This document shows, piece after piece, positions 26,370-33,821 of a DNA stretch of 35,900 bases. Under the pieces are notes generated by a model. That model was given only the letters and a program-made list of their open reading frames with translations. It made no database searches and was not told the origin of the DNA. The position numbers and the translations under genes are program-made. The first letter of the stretch is position 1. The number at the start of each line of letters is the position of its first letter. The DNA is from Vibrio splendidus 12E03 (GTDB lineage Bacteria > Pseudomonadota > Gammaproteobacteria > Enterobacterales > Vibrionaceae), in NCBI RefSeq assembly GCF_000272105.2, contig NZ_AJZD02000049.1:1-35900 (forward strand). The letters run 5' to 3'.

Positions 26370-27797
26370 TTAGTTGCCACCGAAACATAGATACTTAATA
26401 TCTATGTACTCATCGATGCCTTCTTTAGCGCCTTCACGGCCAATACCTGACTGTTTAACCCCACCGAAAGGTGCAACCTCAGTTGAGATGATGCCGTCGT
26501 TAATACCAACCATACCGTACTCAAGTGCTTCTGCTACCTTCCACACTCGGTGGATATTCTGGCTGTAGAAATAAGACGCCAAACCATAAATGGTGTCGTT
26601 TGCCATTTCGATCAGCTCTTCATCGCTGTCGAACTTCATAACCGGAGCGACAGGGCCAAAGATCTCTTGTTGAACGATGTCCATATCGTGCTTCACGTCT
26701 TTAAGAATGACAGGTTGAATGAACAAGCCCGCAAGCTCTTGAGTTGGAGTGACAGGCTGTGCACCTTGTTCAATTGCGCGGTCAATCAAACCTTGGATGT
26801 TCTGTTTCGCTCTTTCACTGATCACAGGGCCAATGTTGACGCCTGCGTCTAAGCCGTTGCCAATTTTGAGTTGCTGTACCGCTTGGTTGAATTTAGCCAC
26901 AAACTCATCGTGCACTTTGCTGTGTATATAGAATCGGTTAGCACAAACACAGGTTTGACCTGCATTACGGAATTTCGAAGCCATCGCGCCTTGAACCGCA
27001 GCATCGATATCGGCATCGTCAAACACGATAAACGGAGCATTACCGCCAAGTTCCATCGAGGTGCGTTTGATGCCTTTTGCGGCTTGAGCCATCAAGATAC
27101 TGCCGACGCGAGTAGAACCAGTAAAAGAGATCTTCTTGATTAATGGGTGTGATGTGAATAACTCACCAATCTGTTCTGGGCTGTCACCCAATACCACTTG
27201 AAGCAGATCTTTAGGGACACCTGCTTGGTAAGCCAGCTCAACAACGGCAAACGCAGAAAGTGGCGTTTCGTCAGAAGGTTTCACAATAAAACTACACCCA
27301 GCCGCTAGAGCAGGCGCAGCCTTACGAGTGATCATCGCAATCGGGAAGTTCCACGGTGTGATGGCACACGCGACGCCAATTGGCTGTTTGATTGTCACTA
27401 AACGCTTATCCCCAGCGGTACTTGGAATCGAGTCTCCATAAGTGCGCTTGGCTTCTTCGGCGAACCATTCAATAAAGCTTGCGCCATAAACTACTTCACC
27501 CACAGCTTCTGCCAATGGCTTGCCTTGTTCTATCGTCATTAAGTGAGCAAGGTCATCCTTGTTTTCAAGGATCAGTTGATGCCAAGCCTTCAATATCGCA
27601 GCACGAGATTTAGCAGGAATTTTCGCCCACTCTTTCTGCGCAATATGAGCTCGCTCGATAGCACTGTCCAATTCCGCCTCAGATGAGATAGGCGCATGCC
27701 CAATAAGTTCACCCGTTGCTGGATTGCTCACGGCAACCGCGTTATTCGCTTCTGTCACCATAAAAGAGAGTAAGCGCTGGTTATTAATTTCTAGCAT
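26370..27797 (-). CDS. NAD(P)-dependent aldehyde dehydrogenase (succinate-semialdehyde or sulfoacetaldehyde dehydrogenase-like)
   Basis: A 475-residue aldehyde dehydrogenase of the GabD/SSADH group. PWNFP (148-152), E249 (MELGGNAP) and nucleophile C283 (GQTCVCANR) complete the active site; a second cysteine follows at 285, as in redox-sensitive SSADH. It oxidises an aldehyde to a carboxylate in the cytoplasm. Text similarity alone would say GabD, but there is no gabT, and the neighbours are xsc, pta and a TauE/SafE carrier. Sulfoacetaldehyde dehydrogenase (SafD, known from Neptuniibacter) is therefore a serious alternative. The start has GAAGGA 5-10 nt upstream. It lies 94 bp behind the IclR-type gene and is probably co-transcribed with it. 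Confidence 0.85.
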   Translation of the reverse strand: MLEINNQRLLSFMVTEANNAVAVSNPATGELIGHAPISSEAELDSAIERAHIAQKEWAKIPAKSRAAILKAWHQLILENKDDLAHLMTIEQGKPLAEAVGEVVYGASFIEWFAEEAKRTYGDSIPSTAGDKRLVTIKQPIGVACAITPWNFPIAMITRKAAPALAAGCSFIVKPSDETPLSAFAVVELAYQAGVPKDLLQVVLGDSPEQIGELFTSHPLIKKISFTGSTRVGSILMAQAAKGIKRTSMELGGNAPFIVFDDADIDAAVQGAMASKFRNAGQTCVCANRFYIHSKVHDEFVAKFNQAVQQLKIGNGLDAGVNIGPVISERAKQNIQGLIDRAIEQGAQPVTPTQELAGLFIQPVILKDVKHDMDIVQQEIFGPVAPVMKFDSDEELIEMANDTIYGLASYFYSQNIHRVWKVAEALEYGMVGINDGIISTEVAPFGGVKQSGIGREGAKEGIDEYIDIKYLCFGGN

Positions 27798-27891
27798 GTG
27801 ATTCCTTCTTGATGATTACTTAACACGTGTTGGTGCTGTTATTGAGTTGATGTCTATGGCAGTGCTGATGATTCGCTTTAGCCTGCCAAGG

Positions 27892-28680
27892 TTATTCTTG
27901 CTCCCAGTTGTCTGCTTCTATTTTCGCTAATGCTTTCGCGGCTTTTTGTAGAGCAGGTAGGAACTTGATCGCCTCGTCCGGTTTTACTCGAATCACAGGT
28001 GCTTGAATCGCTAAGCCGAGATTGGATTGGCCCGTTGGCGATGGAATGAGTACCGCAATGCACACCAAACCCGGTAGAAACTCTTCATCATCAATAGCAA
28101 AACCTTGGATCTTCGCTTCTTCGATGTCTTTCTCTAATGTCGAATAGTCGGTGATGGTTTTTACTGTGTATTGAGTGAGAGGCACATTTTCGATCAGCCT
28201 TCTGCGTTGTGATTTCGACATGTGCGCCAAAAACAATTTGCCTGTGGCTGAGCAATGAACGGGCACGCGAGAGCCTGGTTGTAGATGGAAGCGAAGCGGG
28301 GCTTCAGTTTCTGCGCGATCAAGATAGATGATCTCACCGCTCGACAGTGCCGTTAGGTTGCAGCTCTCGCCGACTTCTGCTCGAAGGTTTTCGAGAATCG
28401 TGCGTCGTGCGCTGTGCATGGTGCTATTGAACAGCAGGTTTTCAGCAAGCTTTCTGAGTCGAATGCCAGAGCTGTAATGCTTTTCGTCACCATCTCTTTG
28501 AATAATACCCGCAGCTTCTAATTGTTGCAGCATGCGGTGCAGAGTTGGTTTCGGTAGTCCGGTTTCTTCGACGAGCCCTTGAAGAGAAATAAACTCATCT
28601 TTTTGCGCTATCACCTCTAATAGTGCAAAAAGTCGGAGAGTGGGCGTATCTCCTTGAACTTGTGGTGTTTCTGTTTGCAT
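27892..28680 (-). CDS. IclR-family transcriptional regulator
   Basis: A 262-residue IclR-type regulator. The N-terminal winged HTH is at about 32-58 (SLQGLVEETGLPKPTLHRML). The effector domain contains PVHCSATGKLFLAHM, the typical IclR hinge, and GFAIDDEEFLPGLVCIAVLI, the family's conserved C-terminal block. The start at 28680 is preceded by AAGGA; in-frame starts at 28692 and 28725 are less likely. It diverges from pta and leads into the aldehyde dehydrogenase. IclR regulators control glyoxylate-shunt genes in E. coli and, as IseR, isethionate catabolism in Cupriavidus, so a C2-compound effector is plausible but not shown. Confidence 0.9.
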   Translation of the reverse strand: MQTETPQVQGDTPTLRLFALLEVIAQKDEFISLQGLVEETGLPKPTLHRMLQQLEAAGIIQRDGDEKHYSSGIRLRKLAENLLFNSTMHSARRTILENLRAEVGESCNLTALSSGEIIYLDRAETEAPLRFHLQPGSRVPVHCSATGKLFLAHMSKSQRRRLIENVPLTQYTVKTITDYSTLEKDIEEAKIQGFAIDDEEFLPGLVCIAVLIPSPTGQSNLGLAIQAPVIRVKPDEAIKFLPALQKAAKALAKIEADNWEQE

Positions 28681-28800
28681 ACAGTGATTCATCCTTGCGA
28701 TATGTCTATGTATAAGAGTGTACATACCAAATTAAAAATCTTCAATTATCTGAATAAAATTTGACCTTTTTTATTATTTCAATAATATAAATATAAATTA

Positions 28801-28813
28801 TGGAACAATTGAT
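28801..28813 (+). promoter_or_regulatory. Candidate operator upstream of pta
   Basis: TGGAACAATTGAT, 20 bp before the chosen pta start. Its first ten bases recur in inverted orientation upstream of xsc. The TGGAA half-site resembles the E. coli IclR operator half-site, and an IclR-type gene is divergent. Binding is inferred. Confidence 0.4.
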
Positions 28814-28833
28814 CTCAATAAATGGAATTTAAG

Positions 28834-29913
28834 ATGAAGGCGATTGAACGGATTATTGATAAGGCTCACTTAGATCGTAAGCGAGTGGTTTTGAGTGAAG
28901 CAGAAGACCCTCGTGTACTCAAAGCGGCGCGATTGGCGATAGATAAACAGCTCGCTTACATCACGCTAGTCGGCGATGAAAAGGCGATTATCGAAGCGGC
29001 GCAGTTGAACCACATTAATCTCGCTGGCATTCACATTGTTTCACCACAAACATCAGCACTCAAAGCTGTGTTGGCTGAACGGCTCTATGAGCTAAGAAAA
29101 GCCAAAGGCATGACTTATGAAGATGCATTGGATAAGGTCAAAGACCCACTGATTTTTGCCAACTTGATGGTACGAGAAGGGCTGGTTGACGGTACAGTCA
29201 ATGGCGCGGTTTACACCACGTCTGATGTAGTTCGAGCGGCGCTGCAGATTATTGGGCCAGCACCAGACAGTGAATTGGTGTCTAGCTTCTTTCTGATGAT
29301 GTTGTGCGAGCCTTTCCATAATCTTAAAGGTGGCATGATTTTCAGTGACTGTGGTTTGGTGATTAACCCCAATGAAACCGAACTGGCATCGATTGCCGTA
29401 GCGGCATCAAACAGTGCTCAAACGCTGTTGATGGAAGAACCTAAAGTGGCAATGCTGTCGTTCTCTACCAACGGCAGTGCGAAACACGAATCAGTCGATA
29501 AGGTTCGTAATGCCGCTCAGTTAGTGAAACAACGTTGTCCCGGAATAGCTGTCGATCAGGACGTTCAACTCGATGCCGCGATTGTCACTGAAATTGCCGC
29601 GAAAAAGCTGCCCGATTCAGAAGTGAAAGGCCAATCTAATGTATTGATTTTCCCCAATTTAGAAGCGGGGAACATAGGCTATAAGCTCGCAGAAAGGTTA
29701 GGTGGCGCAGTCGCGATTGGACCGTTATTACAAGGCCTGAATCAACCTGCCAATGACCTATCGAGAGGGTGTAGCGCGCAAGATATCTTTAATGTGATCG
29801 CGGTGACCGCGGTACAAGCGCAGCAAGGGAAAGTGTCTGATTCTAACGCTGATATTGATATTGAAGCTGATGTTGAAGAAAAAGAAGAGTCGACGTTTGA
29901 TTTTAGGTATTAA
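28834..29913 (+). CDS. pta: Phosphate acetyltransferase, short single-domain type
   Basis: A 359-residue protein of the PTA/PTB fold: VVLSEAEDPRVLKAARLA near the start, LVDGTVNGAVYTTSDVVRAAL in the middle, FSTNGSAKHESVDKVRNAA and NVLIFPNLEAGNIGYKLAERLGG toward the end. It interconverts acetyl phosphate and acetyl-CoA. It lacks the N-terminal P-loop regulatory part of the long enterobacterial Pta, as usual for catabolic copies beside xsc. Oddly it ends in an acidic tail of about 25 residues (SNADIDIEADVEEKEEST) beyond the normal domain end. ATG 28834 is preferred to ATG 28822, which is only four codons upstream. The TauE-type gene follows after 73 bp on the same strand. Confidence 0.9.
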   Translation: MKAIERIIDKAHLDRKRVVLSEAEDPRVLKAARLAIDKQLAYITLVGDEKAIIEAAQLNHINLAGIHIVSPQTSALKAVLAERLYELRKAKGMTYEDALDKVKDPLIFANLMVREGLVDGTVNGAVYTTSDVVRAALQIIGPAPDSELVSSFFLMMLCEPFHNLKGGMIFSDCGLVINPNETELASIAVAASNSAQTLLMEEPKVAMLSFSTNGSAKHESVDKVRNAAQLVKQRCPGIAVDQDVQLDAAIVTEIAAKKLPDSEVKGQSNVLIFPNLEAGNIGYKLAERLGGAVAIGPLLQGLNQPANDLSRGCSAQDIFNVIAVTAVQAQQGKVSDSNADIDIEADVEEKEESTFDFRY

Positions 29914-29986
29914 CATTTAGCTCCCGAAGCTAATACTGAATTTTGCACCCAAAATAAAACCCTAAACAACCTAATTAGGATTGCTG

Positions 29987-30754
29987 ATGGAGTTACCTGT
30001 TTTACTCGCCATTCTTGCCACCATCGCGGTGGGTACCTATTTCCAAACCGTCACGGGGTTTGGTCTTGGGATCATTGTAATTGGTTTAACGGTCAGTCTT
30101 AATCTGGTTTCCTTACCCGTTATTGCTGCTGTGGTCAGTATTGTGACTTTGTTTAATTGCTTTGTCGCTTTGATGGGTAAGCCATTACTTGGGGAGCTCA
30201 AAATTCTGGTGGTGTTAGTCATCGGTATTATTCCCGGTGTATCGATGGGGGTGTACTTGCTGGATGAGTTAAGCGATTCGGCAACGCATATTCTCCGAGG
30301 ACTATTGGGTGCGATGGTGCTATTCGCAGGTTTGAGTTTTATGTTCAAACCTAAAACCAGAAAGGATCGTTCAGCAACGGTATCATTCCTTATATCAGGA
30401 TTTAGCTCTGGTTTAGCGGGCGGGTTATTTGGGATGGCGGGCCCTCCGATTGTTTACCATCTCTATCGGCAACCTTTTACACTCGATCTGGTGCGAAGCA
30501 CACTGCTGATGGTGTTCGCTTGTACGTCGATGTCGCGTACTGTCAATGTCTACGTTGCAGGCGACATGGAACCGAGCATACTGTGGCTATCCGCTATTGC
30601 TGTCCCCTTGGTGGCGCTTGTCACGATGTTTGCTCGACGTTTCCCGCCACCGTTGTCTAATGACCAATTAAGAAAGTTGGTGTTTACGGTGCTGATGTTG
30701 ATTGGTGGGTATCTGATGGCTGTGTCTGCATGGTCGTTGCTTGCTACCTCTTAA
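29987..30754 (+). CDS. TauE/SafE-family sulfite or sulfonate exporter
   Basis: A 255-residue inner-membrane protein with about eight helices, of the TauE/SafE (formerly DUF81) family. The first helix runs into GTYFQTVTGFGLGIIVIGL, a family hallmark. The second half repeats it as FLISGFSSGLAGGLFGMAGPPIVYHLY, with the GxxGMAGPP turn. TauE exports sulfite in taurine-degrading Cupriavidus and SafE exports sulfoacetate in Neptuniibacter. Beside pta and xsc either is plausible, and sulfite is the expected by-product of Xsc. The start is ATG 29987 with AGGA upstream; a TTG two codons earlier is possible. It is probably co-transcribed with pta. Confidence 0.87.
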   Translation: MELPVLLAILATIAVGTYFQTVTGFGLGIIVIGLTVSLNLVSLPVIAAVVSIVTLFNCFVALMGKPLLGELKILVVLVIGIIPGVSMGVYLLDELSDSATHILRGLLGAMVLFAGLSFMFKPKTRKDRSATVSFLISGFSSGLAGGLFGMAGPPIVYHLYRQPFTLDLVRSTLLMVFACTSMSRTVNVYVAGDMEPSILWLSAIAVPLVALVTMFARRFPPPLSNDQLRKLVFTVLMLIGGYLMAVSAWSLLATS

Positions 30755-30770
30755 GAACATTTCGATAAAA

Positions 30771-30789
30771 GGCTAGCGGCCTGCTAGCC
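30771..30789. terminator. Hairpin between tauE-like gene and cobT-like gene
   Basis: GGCTAGC and GCTAGCC form a perfect 7-bp stem around a 5-nt loop, 17 bp after the exporter gene. There is no T-run, so it is at best a weak terminator between the convergent genes. Confidence 0.4.
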
Positions 30790-30854
30790 GATACTTCACT
30801 GCTCCTCACAACGTCACTGCTCACTAAGCTAAGTACACCTACAAATAAAAAGCA

Positions 30855-32573
30855 TTAACGCTTTAGCATTTCAAATACGTTCCTACATAGCCCAAATAGG
30901 CAGCTCTCTTGCACATCTAAAGTGATGTTACTGCGATAGTACGGGCTTAAATCGACACCCATTCCAACACCATGAATCTCGATATGGTTTTTGTTTGATT
31001 CACGCTCAATCACTTGTTTGAGATGGTTATCCAAATAGAACTGATCGTTGGCGGTGCTGGTGGCGGTATCCATCGGACAGCCGTCTGAGAACACGATTAA
31101 AACCTTTCTTTTCGCACTGTGCTGTTGCAACAGCTGACTAGCGAACTGCACCGCTTCGCCATCAATCCCTTCTTTAAAGATGTCTGCTTTACGCAGGCTG
31201 GCAATGCCAAGGCGAGAGCGTCTCCAATGGGTATCAAAATCTTTAAACACAATATGTCGAACTTCGTTTAAGCGGCCTGGGTGTTTCGGTTTGCCTTGTT
31301 TAAGCCACTGTCGATAGACTTTGCCACCGTTCCAGTTATTGGTAGTGAAGCCAATAATCTCAAATGGAATGTTGGCCAGTCCAACGGATTTGAGAATTGT
31401 ATCCATCAGTAGGCTTAGCTTGTGACTGTGTTTCTGCATTGAACCTGAGCAGTCCATCAAAAACGTGATGGCACATTGATGAGATGCGCCGATATCAGGT
31501 TGATAAAAGACAGTGCGATCCAATGGCGAAGTGATGAGCTTGGTGATGGTAGTGGCGTTAACAATACCTTCTTCTAAATGATCCTGACGTCGGTTCGTTT
31601 GTGGCGTGGCAACAAAGCGAGTGAGCATAGCGGCTAAACGGCGAGTGTTGACTTGTCTCGCCATGATGTCATCGGTGAGTTTCTGCCTCAGTTCGAGTAA
31701 TAGAGCGCGCCTGACGAGTTTGTCTGCCGCGATGACTTGATCAAATTCTGAATTAAAGACCTGATAATTGGCACCCGAGAGTTCGAATACCTTGCTACTG
31801 CCTGTGATGTCGGTATCGACGTCTTCATCTTGAATGTCACCATCAACAATCAAGGCAAGCTGAGCAAGGATCTTAATGTCTTCTTCCACCGTAGGCGTGG
31901 GCGAGTTATCACTTTCTTGTTCTTGGATAATTAATTCTTGTGCAAGGGTTGCAAGCTCATTGGCGCAGTGAGCAAACTGTTGTTGGTCGGTTCTATGTTG
32001 CTTTAAGCGCTTCAGGCTGTGCCCAAAAGTAGGCACGATGCCGGCGCGAGTCGATTCAATGGTCTCAGCAATAGGCTCCGAAACTGGAACACCGGTTAAG
32101 CGGGTGTGGATGATTTGCATCAGAGTAAATAGCAACATGCCTATTCGTGATTCGGTGAAACCATTTTGATGGTACTGATCGCTCCAATGCGCAAAATTGA
32201 ACTGAATGCTGGTGGTAACACCTTTTAGATAAGATGGAACTTGCGATTCAATTCGTACTTGTTCGCAGAAATCATATAACAGACGTTCGACTTCGTTTTT
32301 CGGTCGTAATGAATAGTGAAGATCAGCATCTGAGAGCAAGAGTCGTAATGCTGATGAATCGATCTTGCCTTGCATTGAAAGCTTGCTGTTTTTCAACTCG
32401 TGGCGAGAAACAAAGGTGAGATCGTTAGTATGTGCGGACTGGTAATAACAGGGGCTATTGCCTTTATAGAGACGTTCTCCCCGATAATTCAGACTCAACT
32501 CACCGCTGATCGCTCTGGCGACAGACACGCCAAGATCGAGGATCTTTTTCTGCTGAGAAGAAACATTGGCCAT
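30855..32573 (-). CDS. cobT: CobT-like VWA-domain protein (cobaltochelatase subunit-like)
   Basis: A 572-residue protein of the CobT type. An alpha-helical N-terminal part (about 1-215) is followed by an acidic, low-complexity stretch (215-260) and a helical joint. A C-terminal von Willebrand A domain (about 365-572) carries the metal-ion-dependent adhesion site D374-C-S-G-S378 and FSDGCPMD (about 486-493). In alphaproteobacteria CobT works with the AAA+ protein CobS and CobN to insert cobalt into hydrogenobyrinate a,c-diamide. It is 3 bp behind the cobS-like gene and is translated from a GGAG-led start. No cobN or cobalamin gene is nearby, so its client may be different. The symbol is by homology only. 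Confidence 0.85.
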   Translation of the reverse strand: MANVSSQQKKILDLGVSVARAISGELSLNYRGERLYKGNSPCYYQSAHTNDLTFVSRHELKNSKLSMQGKIDSSALRLLLSDADLHYSLRPKNEVERLLYDFCEQVRIESQVPSYLKGVTTSIQFNFAHWSDQYHQNGFTESRIGMLLFTLMQIIHTRLTGVPVSEPIAETIESTRAGIVPTFGHSLKRLKQHRTDQQQFAHCANELATLAQELIIQEQESDNSPTPTVEEDIKILAQLALIVDGDIQDEDVDTDITGSSKVFELSGANYQVFNSEFDQVIAADKLVRRALLLELRQKLTDDIMARQVNTRRLAAMLTRFVATPQTNRRQDHLEEGIVNATTITKLITSPLDRTVFYQPDIGASHQCAITFLMDCSGSMQKHSHKLSLLMDTILKSVGLANIPFEIIGFTTNNWNGGKVYRQWLKQGKPKHPGRLNEVRHIVFKDFDTHWRRSRLGIASLRKADIFKEGIDGEAVQFASQLLQQHSAKRKVLIVFSDGCPMDTATSTANDQFYLDNHLKQVIERESNKNHIEIHGVGMGVDLSPYYRSNITLDVQESCLFGLCRNVFEMLKR

Positions 32574-32576
32574 GGT

Positions 32577-33557
32577 TTACGACTCCGAGTGGGAATAGTT
32601 TTGAGTATGCGTTTCTAAATCTTCACCAAAGCAACGGAAATAGTATTCGCTAACCAGTTCTTTCTCTTCGTCTTCACAGCGATTCAAGAAAGACAGCCTA
32701 AATGCCGTCGCTACATCGTCGAATATTTGGATGTTTTCGGCCCAAGTGAGCACCGTTCGCGGAGACATCACCGTTGAAAGGTCACCAGCCCGAAACCCGT
32801 TACGCGTTAATCCTGCGGTGGCGATCATTTTCTCAACCAGTTGTCGGCCACTTTCATTATTCAGCTCTGGAAGCTTGGATAACACGATCTTGGTCTCATG
32901 CTGTGGATCTAAATAGTTAAGCGTGGCGATGATGTTCCATCGGTCAAGCTGGCTATGGTTAAGCACTTGAGTACCGGAATACAAACCCGAGAAATTACCC
33001 AACCCCAGCGTGTTACAGGTAGCAAATAGGCGGAAAGAAGGGTGAGGCGTGATCACTCGGTTTTGCTCTAAAGAGGTGTATTTGCCGTCTTGTTCTAGGA
33101 GTTGTTGGATCACAAACATCACATCTGGTCGTCCTGCATCGTATTCGTCTAATACCAGAGCAATGGGTTGCTGGATGCTTTGCGGAAGAATGCCTTCTTT
33201 AAACTCTGTCACCTGCATTCCATCTTTAATGACGATGCTGTCCTTTCCTATGAAATCCAAGCGACTTAAGTGTCCGTCTAGGTTGATCCTCAAGCATGGC
33301 CAGTTTAATCTCGCGGCGATTTGTTCAATGTGAGAAGACTTGCCCGTCCCGTGTGTACCTTGTATCAGCGTGCGTCGATTGGAGGCGAACCCCGCCAATA
33401 TCGCTAGCGTTACTTCAGGATCAAAACAGTAGTTAGGATCGACCTTGGGTACATACTCTCCCGCATGTTCAAACGCCAATACGGTTAGGTTGCTGTCGAT
33501 GCCAAAACACTCTCTCACACTTATTGGTTGTGTTGGTATCAATTCCGCATCATTCAT
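32577..33557 (-). CDS. cobS: CobS-like AAA+ ATPase (MoxR/cobaltochelatase type)
   Basis: A 326-residue AAA+ ATPase that reads very much like alphaproteobacterial CobS: VRECFGIDSNLTV at the start, YCFDPEVTLAILAGFASNRR before the Walker A loop G67-T-H-G-T-G-K73-S, RINLDGHLSRLDFIGKD, Walker B IALVLDEYDAGRPDVM (D137, E138) and LFATCNTLGLGN as sensor region. It would form the hexameric motor that acts with the VWA partner CobT. It is the first gene of the pair and is divergent from xsc across 264 bp. An orphan CobST pair in a Vibrio sulfonate locus is unusual; a maturation or activase role for a local enzyme is a guess. Confidence 0.88.
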   Translation of the reverse strand: MNDAELIPTQPISVRECFGIDSNLTVLAFEHAGEYVPKVDPNYCFDPEVTLAILAGFASNRRTLIQGTHGTGKSSHIEQIAARLNWPCLRINLDGHLSRLDFIGKDSIVIKDGMQVTEFKEGILPQSIQQPIALVLDEYDAGRPDVMFVIQQLLEQDGKYTSLEQNRVITPHPSFRLFATCNTLGLGNFSGLYSGTQVLNHSQLDRWNIIATLNYLDPQHETKIVLSKLPELNNESGRQLVEKMIATAGLTRNGFRAGDLSTVMSPRTVLTWAENIQIFDDVATAFRLSFLNRCEDEEKELVSEYYFRCFGEDLETHTQNYSHSES

Positions 33558-33690
33558 TTTTCTTCCCTCTTAATAGCTTCCATGACTGCCGCGATGGGCG
33601 ATATGTCATCGATTATTAACAGCTCACTCTAAGTTAACGGCACTTTTTGTACGAAAAACTATCAATAATGTGATCTAGTTTTATTAATTA

Positions 33691-33781
33691 GAATGAATTG
33701 TTCCAATTTAATATAAAAAGTTGACGCGCAAAAAATCTACTACTAAGGTGAAAATGAATTCGAAAAAGAGACAATTCATTC
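33691..33781 (+). promoter_or_regulatory. Promoter region of xsc with an 11-bp inverted repeat
   Basis: GAATGAATTGT (33691-33701) and its exact complement ACAATTCATTC (33771-33781) flank a possible sigma-70 promoter: TTGACG at 33721-33726 and, 17 nt on, TAAGGT at 33744-33749. The left arm continues as AATTGTTCCA (33696-33705), the complement of the TGGAACAATT upstream of pta. The -10 element is poor, which fits an activated promoter. Confidence 0.5.
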
Positions 33782-33821
33782 CGAAAAATGAAATTTTGGT
33801 TAACTCAAGGAGAATGGAAGA

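Noticed and set aside
30855..33557. Part of a cobalamin biosynthesis cluster
   Set aside because: No cobN or any other corrin gene is present in the window, and the flanks are sulfonate genes.
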